A stretch of 43,413 nt of DNA from Acidobacteriaceae bacterium. Its GTDB lineage: Bacteria > Acidobacteriota > Terriglobia > Terriglobales > Acidobacteriaceae. The stretch lies in assembly GCA_003151435.1 (NCBI GenBank), contig PLXP01000258.1, forward strand, positions 28,891 through 72,303, read 5' to 3'. Below the pieces are notes generated by a model that was not told where the DNA came from, made no database searches, and saw nothing but the letters and a program-made list of their open reading frames with translations. This document shows positions 32,464-43,413 of this stretch, piece by piece (within the stretch, counting starts at the first letter, position 1; each line of letters starts with the position of its first letter). The translations under genes and the position numbers were made by a program.

Positions 32464-33984
32464 TCACAGCATTTTCAGCGCCGCCGCACGAGTCGCCGCC
32501 GCACGAGTCCTCGTCTGGCTCACGAAGCTCTCATCCTCCGGCGAATCCAGCTTGATCGAACCAAGATTGACATCGACATTGGCGAGCGCGCCTTCAAGGG
32601 CGGCTCTTGCGAGGGCAATCGCGGTCGTCAGGTCCGAGCTCATGTTCGGGTTGCTGATCGGCCTCAGCCGGGTGGCAATCTGCTCCACCTCGACGGCTTT
32701 TTCGGCCACGCCGAGGGGCACGCGTGTTGCCTCCTGCAGCGCCGCGTTGATCAGCCGGCCGCCATCTTGGGATTCCTTCGCCGCCTTGTACGCCTTCATC
32801 ACCAGGTTGTACGACTCGGCGTCGGCGTCGATTGCGCACTTCAGTTCTTCGCGTAGCAGCGTCAGCCGGGCGATGGCTTCGCTCAGTTGGCTTTCGTACT
32901 GCGCGTACGCCTTTTTGCCGCGCGACATCGTCGCCACCATGCCGGCCAGCCCGGCTGCCATGGCTCCGCTGGCGGCGGCCGCGCTGCCTCCTCCGGGAGT
33001 CGCGGTTGGCGCGGCCAATTGCTCAATAAAAGGCTCCACCCCCGCGCGCAACCCGCCCACCGCCATCTTGCCGCTCATCACCGCGGCCAGGCGGTTCTCC
33101 AGGATGAGCGACGAGTCGAAGTTCTCCACTTGCAGGAACCACTCCGCGGCCTGTTCCAGCGCTTGCTTGGGAATCAGCCCGACGATCTCGCTCGATACGG
33201 GAACAACCCCGTAGCGCACCGCTTCGCGCTTCACAAATTCGAACACGCGGTGGATCGGCGTCTGCTCAAAGTCGGTCAGGTTCATCGAAACCTGCGCCAT
33301 TCCGCGCACCAGAAACCCCGCTGCCTTGACGAAATGCAGGCCGCCCGACGAAAAGCGCACCGCCTTGGCAATCTTCCTGGCGATGCCAACGTCGGTCGTG
33401 TTGAGGAAGACGTTGTAGGCAATCAGAGGCTTGCGCGCCCCCACCACGGTGGCTCCGGCCGTCGGATGCACGCGCGACTCGCCAAAATCGGGCTTGCGGG
33501 TGGCGTGGGTGGCGATCTCGTCGCGAATCCCCTCGAACTGGCCGCGGCGAATGTTTTCCAGATTCTGCCGCTCGGGTGTTGTTGCGGCGGCTTCGTAGAG
33601 ATAGACCGGAATATGGAAGCGCTTCGCGATTTCGGCGCCCACATTGCGGGCCATCGCAACGCAGTCTTCCAGGGTGACGCCCTCAATGGGGATAAAGGGA
33701 ACCACGTCAGCCGCTCCCATGCGCGGATGCGCGCCCTCGTGGTGCGTGAGGTCGATCAACTCGGCAGCCTTGCCGACGCCGCGAATCGCGGCTTCCTCGA
33801 TGGCCTCGCGCTCGCCGACGAGCGTAATCACGCAGCGGTTGTGGTCGGAATCCATCTCCCGGTCGAGGAGATAGACGCCGGGGATGATCATGGCTTCGAC
33901 GATGGCATCGACTTTGGCTTCGTCGCGGCCTTCTGAGAAATTGGGAACGCATTCAACGAGAGTGGTGGGCACGAGAAGAAGCAT
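32464..33984 (-). CDS. ftcD: Bifunctional glutamate formimidoyltransferase / formimidotetrahydrofolate cyclodeaminase
   Basis: 506 residues with both domains of FTCD. The N-terminal half is the formiminotransferase (LVECVPNFSEGRD, catalytic His86 in HEGAHPRMGAADVVPFIP, EAAATTPERQNLENIRRG). The C-terminal quarter is the cyclodeaminase (FIEQLAAPTATPGGGSAAAA, then GMVATMSRGKK). It moves the formimino group of N-formimino-glutamate to tetrahydrofolate and releases ammonia, completing histidine breakdown after HutH, HutU and HutI. hutU-hutI start 1.1 kb away on the opposite strand. The start codon choice (33984) follows the open frame; the family motif begins ten residues later. Confidence 0.96.
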   Translation of the reverse strand: MLLLVPTTLVECVPNFSEGRDEAKVDAIVEAMIIPGVYLLDREMDSDHNRCVITLVGEREAIEEAAIRGVGKAAELIDLTHHEGAHPRMGAADVVPFIPIEGVTLEDCVAMARNVGAEIAKRFHIPVYLYEAAATTPERQNLENIRRGQFEGIRDEIATHATRKPDFGESRVHPTAGATVVGARKPLIAYNVFLNTTDVGIARKIAKAVRFSSGGLHFVKAAGFLVRGMAQVSMNLTDFEQTPIHRVFEFVKREAVRYGVVPVSSEIVGLIPKQALEQAAEWFLQVENFDSSLILENRLAAVMSGKMAVGGLRAGVEPFIEQLAAPTATPGGGSAAAASGAMAAGLAGMVATMSRGKKAYAQYESQLSEAIARLTLLREELKCAIDADAESYNLVMKAYKAAKESQDGGRLINAALQEATRVPLGVAEKAVEVEQIATRLRPISNPNMSSDLTTAIALARAALEGALANVDVNLGSIKLDSPEDESFVSQTRTRAAATRAAALKML

Positions 33985-33993
33985 AAAGAGCGT

Positions 33994-34048
33994 GTCAGCA
34001 AGTCAGCAAGTCAGCCGGGTGCCCCAGGTCCCGCTTTTGGGACCTGGG
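33994..34048 (+). repeat. 8-bp tandem repeat and perfect hairpin upstream of ftcD
   Basis: GTCAGCAA repeated two and a half times (33994-34014) lies 10 bp upstream of the ftcD start, followed by GGGTGCCCC and a perfect 10-bp hairpin CCCAGGTCCC-GCTTTT-GGGACCTGGG (34023-34048). The GGGTGCC...GGG pattern is like the hairpin of family C but without its terminal repeats. Confidence 0.6.
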
Positions 34049-34125
34049 ATCGCAGCGTCTGCCCCACCACAGGTGGTTGCAGAAAATTACCCTCCGGCCC
34101 TGCACAATGAAGAAAAGCGGCTAGA

Positions 34126-34258
34126 CAGGCTGCGGAAAAACTCAAGATTGGCTGCGCTTTGAAAGGCCATAGAGCCAACGCGGTTGCGCAATGTTTTGAA
34201 AGGGCGCGGCTTTAGCCGCGCCGCTAAGTGCCACAAAATGAGCGGGGCTTTAGCCCCG
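34126..34258 (+). repeat. Palindromic repeat family B, full copy
   Basis: Starts with CAGGCTGCGGAAAAACT (34126-34142, exact match to 28095-28111), then a perfect hairpin GGCGCGGCT-TT-AGCCGCGCC (34203-34222), CTAAGTGCCAC, and a second hairpin CGGGGCT-TT-AGCCCCG (34243-34258). It fills most of the 393-bp gap between ftcD and the 124-residue gene. Confidence 0.7.
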
Positions 34259-34377
34259 GAAGAATGCTTTTCGCCGATTGAACGCGAAAACCAGCCTTTC
34301 TCCGCCGCCTATAAAGCCCGTACCCACATCCATCGTCAAGACCGCTACTCTGACCAGCCCACAAGGGAGAAACCTGC

Positions 34378-34752
34378 ATGACCGAAGCCACCCAGCACAA
34401 CCCAGCCCCAGAAGCGCCGCAAACAGCGAACATCGCCTCCACAAACCCTGCCGTAGCACGTTGCTTGAACGCCTGGGAACCCGTCTTCCGGGCGGAAATG
34501 AAGAAGTACAAATTCAGGCCGAGCGCTGCCCGCGAAGCAGGCCAGTTCTACCGGGACGCCATGCCTCCGCTCTCCGGCTATGACAACATCCGCGACTTCA
34601 TCGCCTGCACTGCCCACGGCATCCTCATCGGCGCAATCGAGGTCGCGGACAGCAGCAAACTCCTTTATGCCGCCCAGGTTGCTCTCAGCACCATCCGCCA
34701 CCAGCCCGCCCCGAAGGAACAGGCGTCGCCTGACCCCTCCCCCCTCCCTTAA
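34378..34752 (+). CDS. Small conserved acidobacterial-type protein of unknown function
   Basis: 124 residues. The ATG at 34378 has AAGGGAGA 7 nt upstream. The core (CLNAWEPVFRAEMKKYKF, AGQFYRDAMPPLSGYDNI, RDFIACTAHGILIGAIEV, SSKLLYAAQVALSTIR) looks like an all-helical domain; the ends are Pro/Ala-rich. As I recall, Acidobacteriota genomes carry many members of such a family with AMPxL, FIACxxxGxLI and KLLYAAQVAL, often near repeats or mobile DNA. No function is known to me. It sits alone between family B repeats and the hut genes, and upstream of hutU on the same strand. Confidence 0.78.
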   Translation: MTEATQHNPAPEAPQTANIASTNPAVARCLNAWEPVFRAEMKKYKFRPSAAREAGQFYRDAMPPLSGYDNIRDFIACTAHGILIGAIEVADSSKLLYAAQVALSTIRHQPAPKEQASPDPSPLP

Positions 34753-35129
34753 GCCCTCCAAATCTTCTAAAAACATGGCTTAACCCAAACAAAATAAACG
34801 CGTTACATCAAACTCTTGCGTCAAAGTTCCAACCTTCAAGTGCTTTATAATGAGCAACTTGATGAATTGGGAATGCACTGAAAGCGGTGCATTTATCCCC
34901 TAAAATGGCCGTCATTTTGGGCGAATCGCTGCGAACTCGAACAATCCGCCTCTCTCTTTCCGCGTTGTCAGCATTCTTTTTGGTCGCCAAATCCGCTTCC
35001 GCTGCCCCCATTTATAGGAGATTCACTGCGCCAGTACGGAAATCGCCTGCGATTGCCGCTTAAGTACATGTGGGTTCACGGGTAGTATGCTGAGTAGCGA
35101 CTTTCGCGGTCTTTCCCGCAGGAGAGAGT
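34753..35129 (+). promoter_or_regulatory. Upstream region of hutU with a -10 box and two hairpins
   Basis: 377 bp. A perfect TATAAT is at 34846-34851 in a local AT-rich stretch, without a good -35 box. Just downstream are two dyads: AATGCAC-TGAAAGCG-GTGCATT (34872-34893, 7-bp perfect) and AAAATG-GCCGT-CATTTT (34902-34918). Either could be an operator or a leader hairpin. AGGAGA at 35018-35023 is a ribosome-binding-like site with no good reading frame behind it. Confidence 0.4.
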
Positions 35130-36812
<1,683 letters not shown>

Positions 36813-36814
36813 GG

Positions 36815-38065
36815 ATGCCCGGCTCGCTTGCAGTCGTCAACATTGGACAGCTCGTGACGCTTGCCGGACCAGCGCGTCCGCGTGTTGGAGCGGAACTCCG
36901 CGAGTTGGGGCTCATTACTGACGCCGCCCTGCTTGTGCAGGACGGGCTTGTTTGCGCGACCGGCACTTACAGGGAGCTTTGCACGCGCATCGCGCCGGAC
37001 GCCATTGTGATCGACGCGCATCGCTGCTGCGTGATGCCCGGCCTTGTCGATGCGCACACGCACCTGGTGTTTGCGGGCAACCGTGCGGACGAGTTCGAGC
37101 AGCGCATCGCGGGCGCCACTTATCAGCAGATCGCCGCTGCGGGTGGCGGCATTTTGCGCACAGTCAACCTCACGCGCGCAGCTACTGAAGATACATTGCT
37201 CGCCTCCGCGCGCCGGCATTGCGACTGGATGCTGCGCGGCGGCACGACCACTGTCGAAGCGAAATCCGGTTATGGACTCGATCGCGAAACCGAGTTGCGC
37301 ATGCTGCGCGTGCTTGCCCGCCTCCATAAAGAGGGACCGGTCCGCATCATTCCCACGCTGCTGGCCGCTCACACCGTTCCGCCGGAGCATGCGGGGCGCC
37401 GCAAAGAGTACGTGCGCTGGATCGCGGAAGAATTGATACCCGAAGTTGCCGCTGCTGGGCTGGCTCAGTTCTGCGATGCGTTCTGCGACGATCATGCCTT
37501 CACGGTGGAGGAGACGCGCACGGTGCTCACTGCCGCAAAGCGCCACGGAATGAACCTCCGCGTGCATGCCGAGCAGTTCCGTCCGGGCACCGGTGCGGCC
37601 TTGGCCGCGGAACTTGGCGCCGCAACCGCGGATCATCTTGAAACCGTGACGGACGAAACACTGCACCAGTTGCAGGCGGCAGGCGTGCAGCCGGTGCTGC
37701 TGCCCGGCTCGGTCTTCGCATTGGGGCGCACGAACTACCCGCCCGCACGCAAGATGGTTGAGATGGGCCTCAGCATTGTGCTGGCCACGGATTTCAATCC
37801 CGGCTCGTCGCCCGTCGCGTCCATGCCGTTCATGCTTTCGCTGGCGTGTTTGCACATGGGCCTCTCACCCGCGGAGGCTCTTGCAGCCGCAACCATCAAC
37901 GCCGCCTTTAGCCTGGACCTCGGCAACCATGTGGGCTCGCTTGAAGCTGGCAAGCAGGCCGATTTTCTGGTTCACGAGTTTTGCGACTATCGCGAACTGG
38001 CCTACTTCATCGCCGCGCCCGCACGCCCTCGCGTCTTCATCGCGGGCAGGGAAGTAACGCCGTAA
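36815..38065 (+). CDS. hutI: Imidazolonepropionase
   Basis: 416 residues, ATG at 36815. Its ribosome binding site GGAGGAG lies inside the last codons of hutU. It hydrolyses imidazolone propionate to N-formimino-glutamate, the substrate of FtcD. Amidohydrolase features: DAHTHLVFAGNRADEFEQRI (metal HxH and substrate contacts), EAKSGYGLDRETELRML, LLAAHTVPPEH, the metal His in NLRVHAEQF, ATADHLE and a final metal Asp in LATDFNPGSSP. Length matches the family. Confidence 0.98.
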   Translation: MPGSLAVVNIGQLVTLAGPARPRVGAELRELGLITDAALLVQDGLVCATGTYRELCTRIAPDAIVIDAHRCCVMPGLVDAHTHLVFAGNRADEFEQRIAGATYQQIAAAGGGILRTVNLTRAATEDTLLASARRHCDWMLRGGTTTVEAKSGYGLDRETELRMLRVLARLHKEGPVRIIPTLLAAHTVPPEHAGRRKEYVRWIAEELIPEVAAAGLAQFCDAFCDDHAFTVEETRTVLTAAKRHGMNLRVHAEQFRPGTGAALAAELGAATADHLETVTDETLHQLQAAGVQPVLLPGSVFALGRTNYPPARKMVEMGLSIVLATDFNPGSSPVASMPFMLSLACLHMGLSPAEALAAATINAAFSLDLGNHVGSLEAGKQADFLVHEFCDYRELAYFIAAPARPRVFIAGREVTP

Positions 38066-38088
38066 TCGACGCCGACACTCTGCACAAA

Positions 38089-39522
38089 TCATTTGTTGCG
38101 CGAAACAGAAGCAGACGATTGCCGCAGCAGCTCAGCGGCTTTATACCGTCCCACTAGGAATACGGCCACACCCGAGCCCACCATCAAGGCGGTTCCACCC
38201 GCGACCTTCATCACGGCCAGCAGCTTGTTCGGCTCGTCGGCTGCGGGGATTGCCGACAACAGGATAGTGACTGTGGTGCTTGCTAGGCCGATGGTCGCCA
38301 ACCCGATCGCCACCACTTTGCCACCGGGAACGCGGCGCACCTCGGGCCCCGCGACCTGGCTCTGCAGGCGGATCATGGCGGCAAACAGAAACAGGTAGGG
38401 CAGGAAGTACGCGATGACGGCCATGCTCACCAGCACTTCATACGCGCCGCGCACGCTTGTACCAGCCTGCCCCAGAAAGGCCGCGCACATTCCAGCGAGC
38501 CCATAACAACCGATGGCCACCCACGGAGTGCGATAGCGCGGATGGATCTTTGCAAACACCGGTGGAAGGTAATGATGAATCCCGGCGACGAAGGGCAGCC
38601 GCGAAGTGGAGGAGAGATACGCAGCAGCGCCGCCCACCGCATTCAGGCCCACCAGCAGCGCAATCGGAGCCATGAGCCAGCCAATGCCCAGATGCTCGCT
38701 CAGCATGTGGATGCCATTCACAAAGCCATCCGGCCCACCGACAGCGGAGCTCGGAAGCGCCACTAAAAGTGCTGATGTCCCGGCGATATACCCGATGGCC
38801 AGCACGCTTCCGCCCACCAGAATTGCCCACGGAATAATCCGGCGAGGATTCTGGATTTCATCGCCCATCGCCGATCCCGCTTCGACGCCTCCGAACGCGA
38901 AGAAGACGCTGGACCAGAAGACCGCGTTGTTCAGCGTGAAATGGGGAATGAAACTGGCCGCGGCAAAGTGCGTTGCCGCTCCGTAGTGTGCGTATGAGAG
39001 AGCCGCCAGCAGCACCAGCGCGGCGAGCGGCAGCAGGCTGCCCAGTGCGCTCACATTGTTGAGCCACTTGCCCACGTTGATGCCGCGAATGTTGAGCAGC
39101 GTAATGATGGCCAGCCACACGACAGAGAAGGCGATGTAGTAAAGAGCGTTGCCTGCCAGCGCGCGGCCGTGCGCTCCGAATGCGAACAGTGTGGAGGCCG
39201 CGCCGAAGTAGAGCACGCCCGGAAAATAAGGCAGATTGCTCATCCAGTAGATCCAGGCGGCCAGGAATCCGGAGGCATCGCCGAACGCCTCGCGCGTCCA
39301 GATGTACAGGCCGCCTTCTTCAGGATGGCGCGACGACAACTCCATCACGCTGGCGGCAAGGGGAACGAAGAAGCAGGCCAGCGCTGCGACCCAGACGATG
39401 AGGATGCTTGGCCCCGCGGCCGCGGCCATTGCGGTCCAGCGCACGCTGAGTCCGCTGACCACGTAAAACAGCACGAGATCGCGAAAGCGGATACCTCGTT
39501 TGAGCGCGGGGACGGCGTCCAT
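38089..39522 (-). CDS. APC-superfamily amino acid permease
   Basis: 477 residues from the ATG at 39522 (the open frame runs upstream inside the flavoenzyme gene). Twelve hydrophobic segments are predicted. The start (RFRDLVLFYVVSGLSVRWTA) and SSRHPEEGGLYIWTREAFG carry the helix-1 and helix-2 loops of APC/GadC-like transporters, and FFAFGGVEAGSAMGDEIQNP is the helix-6 region. The C-terminus is a short basic-polar tail. It is 53 bp downstream of the flavoenzyme gene on the same strand and converges with hutI, 23 bp away. Transport of histidine or an amine is possible from the setting but not shown. Confidence 0.9.
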   Translation of the reverse strand: MDAVPALKRGIRFRDLVLFYVVSGLSVRWTAMAAAAGPSILIVWVAALACFFVPLAASVMELSSRHPEEGGLYIWTREAFGDASGFLAAWIYWMSNLPYFPGVLYFGAASTLFAFGAHGRALAGNALYYIAFSVVWLAIITLLNIRGINVGKWLNNVSALGSLLPLAALVLLAALSYAHYGAATHFAAASFIPHFTLNNAVFWSSVFFAFGGVEAGSAMGDEIQNPRRIIPWAILVGGSVLAIGYIAGTSALLVALPSSAVGGPDGFVNGIHMLSEHLGIGWLMAPIALLVGLNAVGGAAAYLSSTSRLPFVAGIHHYLPPVFAKIHPRYRTPWVAIGCYGLAGMCAAFLGQAGTSVRGAYEVLVSMAVIAYFLPYLFLFAAMIRLQSQVAGPEVRRVPGGKVVAIGLATIGLASTTVTILLSAIPAADEPNKLLAVMKVAGGTALMVGSGVAVFLVGRYKAAELLRQSSASVSRNK

Positions 39523-39575
39523 GTAGGGCGCAGCATAGCAGAGGCGCACAAGCTCTGAAAGCAAATTCTTGCCGA

Positions 39576-41168
<1,593 letters not shown>

Positions 41169-41313
41169 ATTCGTACCAAGGTATCACTCCGGCAAACCTC
41201 TGCTCGAAATACCTGTGTTCCCGGTCACGTCTCGAAGTCCGCGTCCGCTTGGTATCATAAGGCGCGAAAAAATGAGCGGCCGGACGCGTTCCCAATCCGG
41301 CGAGGAGAGCCGA

Positions 41314-41820
41314 ATGTCTGATACTGTTAGCGCGATTCCAACCAAGATACTCGTTCCAATTGACTTCAGCCCGTCATCCCACGCAGCCCTGGATGCGGCG
41401 ACCGAGCTTGCTGAGAAGTTTCATGCCGAGCTCTACCTGTTGCATGTCATTCCCGAGTTTCCGGTCGTAGCATTGCCCGAGACCGTTTCAGAGGAAACCA
41501 TCATTGAGGCAGCCAAGAAAGCGGCGGCTGAGCATTTTGAAGTGTCCCTGGCTGGACTCGTTGCCAAGGGCGTAAAAGCCACTACAAATATCGAAGTAGG
41601 AAGCGATGTGGCCGGGAGCATTCTGGAAGCAATCGACCGCGAGAAGATCGACTTGCTGGTCCTTACCACCCACGGACTTTCCGGCTGGTATCCGCAAGTG
41701 TTCGGGTCCATTGCCGAGAAGCTGGTGAAGCTGGCGCAATGCCCGCTGTTGCTGCTGCGCACGCCCAAGCCTGCAAGCAGCGCCAAGGTTCCGTTTGGCC
41801 GTTCGATGGAATGGTGGTAA
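41314..41820 (+). CDS. Universal stress protein, UspA family
   Basis: 168 residues from the ATG at 41314, 6 nt after GAGGAG. Fold markers: ILVPIDFSPSSHAALDAATELA at the start, ELYLLHVIPEF, IEVGSDVAGSILEAI, and the nucleotide-binding loop LVLTTHGLSGWYPQVFGSIA followed by LVKLAQCPLLLLR. The HG-x9-GS pattern suggests an ATP-binding member. Such proteins respond to stress or starvation. The gene is monocistronic with its own strong terminator. Confidence 0.95.
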   Translation: MSDTVSAIPTKILVPIDFSPSSHAALDAATELAEKFHAELYLLHVIPEFPVVALPETVSEETIIEAAKKAAAEHFEVSLAGLVAKGVKATTNIEVGSDVAGSILEAIDREKIDLLVLTTHGLSGWYPQVFGSIAEKLVKLAQCPLLLLRTPKPASSAKVPFGRSMEWW

Positions 41821-41850
41821 GAACTGCCGAAGTGAAGTAACAACAATCAA

Positions 41851-41902
41851 GGCTGCAAGGAGCTGTGGGCGTTCAGCCCGCATTCCTTGCAGCCTTTGTT
41901 TT
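41851..41902 (+). terminator. Rho-independent terminator of the universal stress protein gene
   Basis: A perfect 11-bp stem, GGCTGCAAGGA (41851-41861) with TCCTTGCAGCC (41884-41894), with an inner GGGC/GCCC stem, directly followed by TTTGTTTT (41895-41902). It is 31 bp after the uspA stop. This is the clearest intrinsic terminator in the window. Confidence 0.9.
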
Positions 41903-41950
41903 GAGTCACCCTTAACCAATGTCTCGGGTCCGGGCAGGTTCCAAAACAGA

Positions 41951-42038
41951 GCTGTCATCCTGAGCGAAGTTTGGCGCGTCTTGTGCGCCAATCGCAGTCG
42001 AAAGCCTGCCCTGAGCGGAGCCGAAGGGGATCTGCGGT
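41951..42038 (+). repeat. Family A core repeat, degenerate
   Basis: Carries GCTGTCATCCTGAGCGAAG, a GGCGCG...GCGCC hairpin and GTCGAAAGCCTGCCCTGA, then GGATCTGCGG. The outer GTCCCA terminal repeats are missing. It resembles the second unit at 6841-6893. It lies between the uspA terminator and the gltD stop. Confidence 0.7.
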
Positions 42039-42109
42039 TAGAACGTAAACCCGATTAACTGGCCCCGAATTATCCAAGGAATTTAAGACTCACAACGCTA
42101 GTTGTTCAG

Positions 42110-43413
42110 TTAAACAAGCGCCCGATGACGCTGTGTCAGCGGCTCGTCCTTCGTTGCCAGATATGTGTCGATTGCGGCGGCTGCCTTGCGGCCTTCTGAG
42201 ATAGCCCACACGACCAGCGATTGTCCGCGGCGCATGTCGCCCGCTGCAAAAATGTTGTCCACCGAAGTTTTGTAGTCCGTGGTGGCGACGTTGCCGCGCT
42301 GATCCAAGGCCACGCCGAGCTGCTCAATCATGCCGGAGCGGACGGGCCCCAGAAAGCCCATCGCCAGCAAAACCAGATCGAAATCCAGAGTGAACTCGGA
42401 GCCCGGAATCGCCTCAAACTTCGGCGGCGGACCCACACGCACCGCATGCAACTGCTTCACGTTGCCCTCTTCGTCGCCGGTGAACTTGATGCTGTTGATG
42501 GCCCAGTCGCGAATGCCGCCCTCTTCGTGAGAGCTCTCTGTGCGCAATTGCAGCGGCCACAGCGGCCACGGAGTCGAGGCTGCACGCGTCTCGGGCGGCT
42601 TGGGCATGATCTCAAACTGATGCACGCTCTTTGGGCCCTGGCGCAGGCTGGTTCCAAGGCAATCGGCGCCCGTGTCGCCGCCGCCGATGATCAGCACGCG
42701 CTTGCCCTTGGCGCTAATTTCTGAAGCTGCATCAACGGTGTCGCCCTCGCAGCGGTGATTCTGTTGGGGCAGAAACTCCATGGCGAAGTGAATGCCCTTG
42801 AGTTCGCGTCCGGGAATGTTGAGGTCGCGCGGGTGTTCTGAGCCGCCGGCCAGCAGGATCGCGTCGTAATGGCCGGTAAGCGTCTCAACGGGCACATTGA
42901 CGCCCACATGAGCATTGGTAAGAAACGTGACGCCCTCAGAGCGCATCTGCTGGATGCGGCGATCGATAACGTGCTTCTCGAGCTTGAAATTGGGAATGCC
43001 GTAGCGCAGCAGGCCTCCGATGCGGTCGTTCTTTTCGTACACGGTGACGGAGTGACCGGCGCGACGCAGTTGCTGCGCGGCGGCCATGCCCGACGGGCCG
43101 CTGCCCACCACTGCGACGCGCTTGCCGGTGTTCTGTTCGGGCGGTTCGGGGTGAATCCAGCCCTCATCCCACGCGCGTTCCACCACGCTGCGCTCGATGA
43201 GCTTGATGGAGACGGGAGGCTGATCGATGCCTAGCACGCACGCGGCCTCGCAAGGGGCGGGGCAGATGCGGCCGGTGAACTCGGGAAAGTTGTTGGTGGC
43301 ATGCAGGCGGCGAATCGCCGGTTCCCAGCGGTTGTTGTAGGCCAGATCGTTCCAGTCGGGAATCAAGTTGTTGACCGGACAGCCGGTGTGGCAGAAGGGA
43401 ACGCCGCAATCCA
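42110..43413 (-). CDS. gltD: Glutamate synthase small (beta) subunit, partial
   Basis: The N-terminus is cut by the right edge; about 434 residues are visible. At the edge the frame reads [20 protein letters not shown], then [15 protein letters not shown], the cysteines that hold the [4Fe-4S] clusters. Then come two dinucleotide motifs, [21 protein letters not shown] (FAD) and [18 protein letters not shown] (NADPH), and the closing [20 protein letters not shown]. It supplies electrons from NADPH to the large subunit for glutamate formation from glutamine and 2-oxoglutarate. A TTG at 43366 is not the start, because the cluster cysteines lie upstream of it. gltB should lie beyond the edge. Confidence 0.95.
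   Translation of the reverse strand, partial: DCGVPFCHTGCPVNNLIPDWNDLAYNNRWEPAIRRLHATNNFPEFTGRICPAPCEAACVLGIDQPPVSIKLIERSVVERAWDEGWIHPEPPEQNTGKRVAVVGSGPSGMAAAQQLRRAGHSVTVYEKNDRIGGLLRYGIPNFKLEKHVIDRRIQQMRSEGVTFLTNAHVGVNVPVETLTGHYDAILLAGGSEHPRDLNIPGRELKGIHFAMEFLPQQNHRCEGDTVDAASEISAKGKRVLIIGGGDTGADCLGTSLRQGPKSVHQFEIMPKPPETRAASTPWPLWPLQLRTESSHEEGGIRDWAINSIKFTGDEEGNVKQLHAVRVGPPPKFEAIPGSEFTLDFDLVLLAMGFLGPVRSGMIEQLGVALDQRGNVATTDYKTSVDNIFAAGDMRRGQSLVVWAISEGRKAAAAIDTYLATKDEPLTQRHRALV

Noticed and set aside
32887..33936. 349-residue plus-strand open frame antisense to ftcD
   Set aside because: No recognisable motif; ftcD shows both catalytic domains.
34808..35011. 67-residue minus-strand frame in the hutU upstream region
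   Set aside because: No ribosome binding site, and it crosses the two dyads and the -10 box; more likely regulatory DNA.
38089..39522. Naming the permease a histidine transporter (hutT)
   Set aside because: It is on the strand opposite to hutUI and next to a different enzyme; the sequence alone does not show substrate.
43164..43366. TTG at 43366 as the start of gltD
   Set aside because: In-frame codons upstream encode [14 protein letters not shown], the iron-sulfur cysteines of the family, so the gene continues past the edge.

Overview
The window looks like chromosomal DNA of an Acidobacteriota member, most likely class Terriglobia. This is an inference from gene content and style: high-GC coding strands, secreted proteins and a small 124-residue protein of acidobacterial type as I recall them, a complete hutU-hutI-ftcD route, and many palindromic intergenic repeats. 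No rRNA or other species marker is present.

Layout. (1) 1-3.1 kb, minus strand: a sigma factor fused to a zinc-finger anti-sigma-like domain lies directly upstream of a TolC-like outer membrane protein and an RND membrane-fusion lipoprotein that runs off the left edge. (2) 3.2-9.1 kb: a secreted GH18 protein, a tiny membrane protein, a secreted amidohydrolase with an unusual metal site, and a large secreted protein of unknown function. (3) 9.4-14.2 kb: tRNA-Arg(ACG), a small ferredoxin-fold protein, a thioredoxin-like lipoprotein, then a forward cluster of a family 2 glycosyltransferase, two overlapping pyruvoyl-tetrahydropterin-synthase-family genes, folE and truB. (4) 14.3-18.4 kb: the tesA / ybbA-ybbP arrangement known from enterobacteria. 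(5) 19-24 kb: an outer membrane beta-barrel/OmpA-like protein, a secreted Asp-box (BNR) repeat protein and a UDP-glucuronate decarboxylase-like epimerase. (6) 24.2-31 kb: a lysine-rich small protein, an acyltransferase, and a minus-strand glycolytic series gap, RidA-like, pgk, hypothetical, tpiA. A plus-strand Phd/VapC-type toxin-antitoxin pair with a perfect palindrome in its promoter region sits between pgk and the hypothetical gene. (7) 31.3-38.1 kb: a P-loop kinase with a long disordered N-terminus, ftcD, a small acidobacterial protein, then hutU-hutI. (8) 38.1-43.4 kb: an APC permease, a PYROXD2/CrtI-like flavoenzyme, a universal stress protein with a clear terminator, and the glutamate synthase small subunit, cut by the right edge.

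Pathways. HutU, HutI and FtcD together convert urocanate to glutamate with transfer of the formimino group to tetrahydrofolate; histidase is not in the window. GapA, Pgk and TpiA form lower glycolysis. FolE makes dihydroneopterin triphosphate, the substrate of the two neighbouring pterin synthases.

The most noteworthy non-coding signals are two families of short elements with terminal inverted repeats that look like MITEs, one copy apparently inserted in another repeat; three copies of an AACGRGAACC half-site between gap and the divergent kinase gene; and a nested hairpin that overlaps the ribosome binding site of the lysine-rich small protein. I did not find CRISPR arrays, prophage or intact transposase genes.
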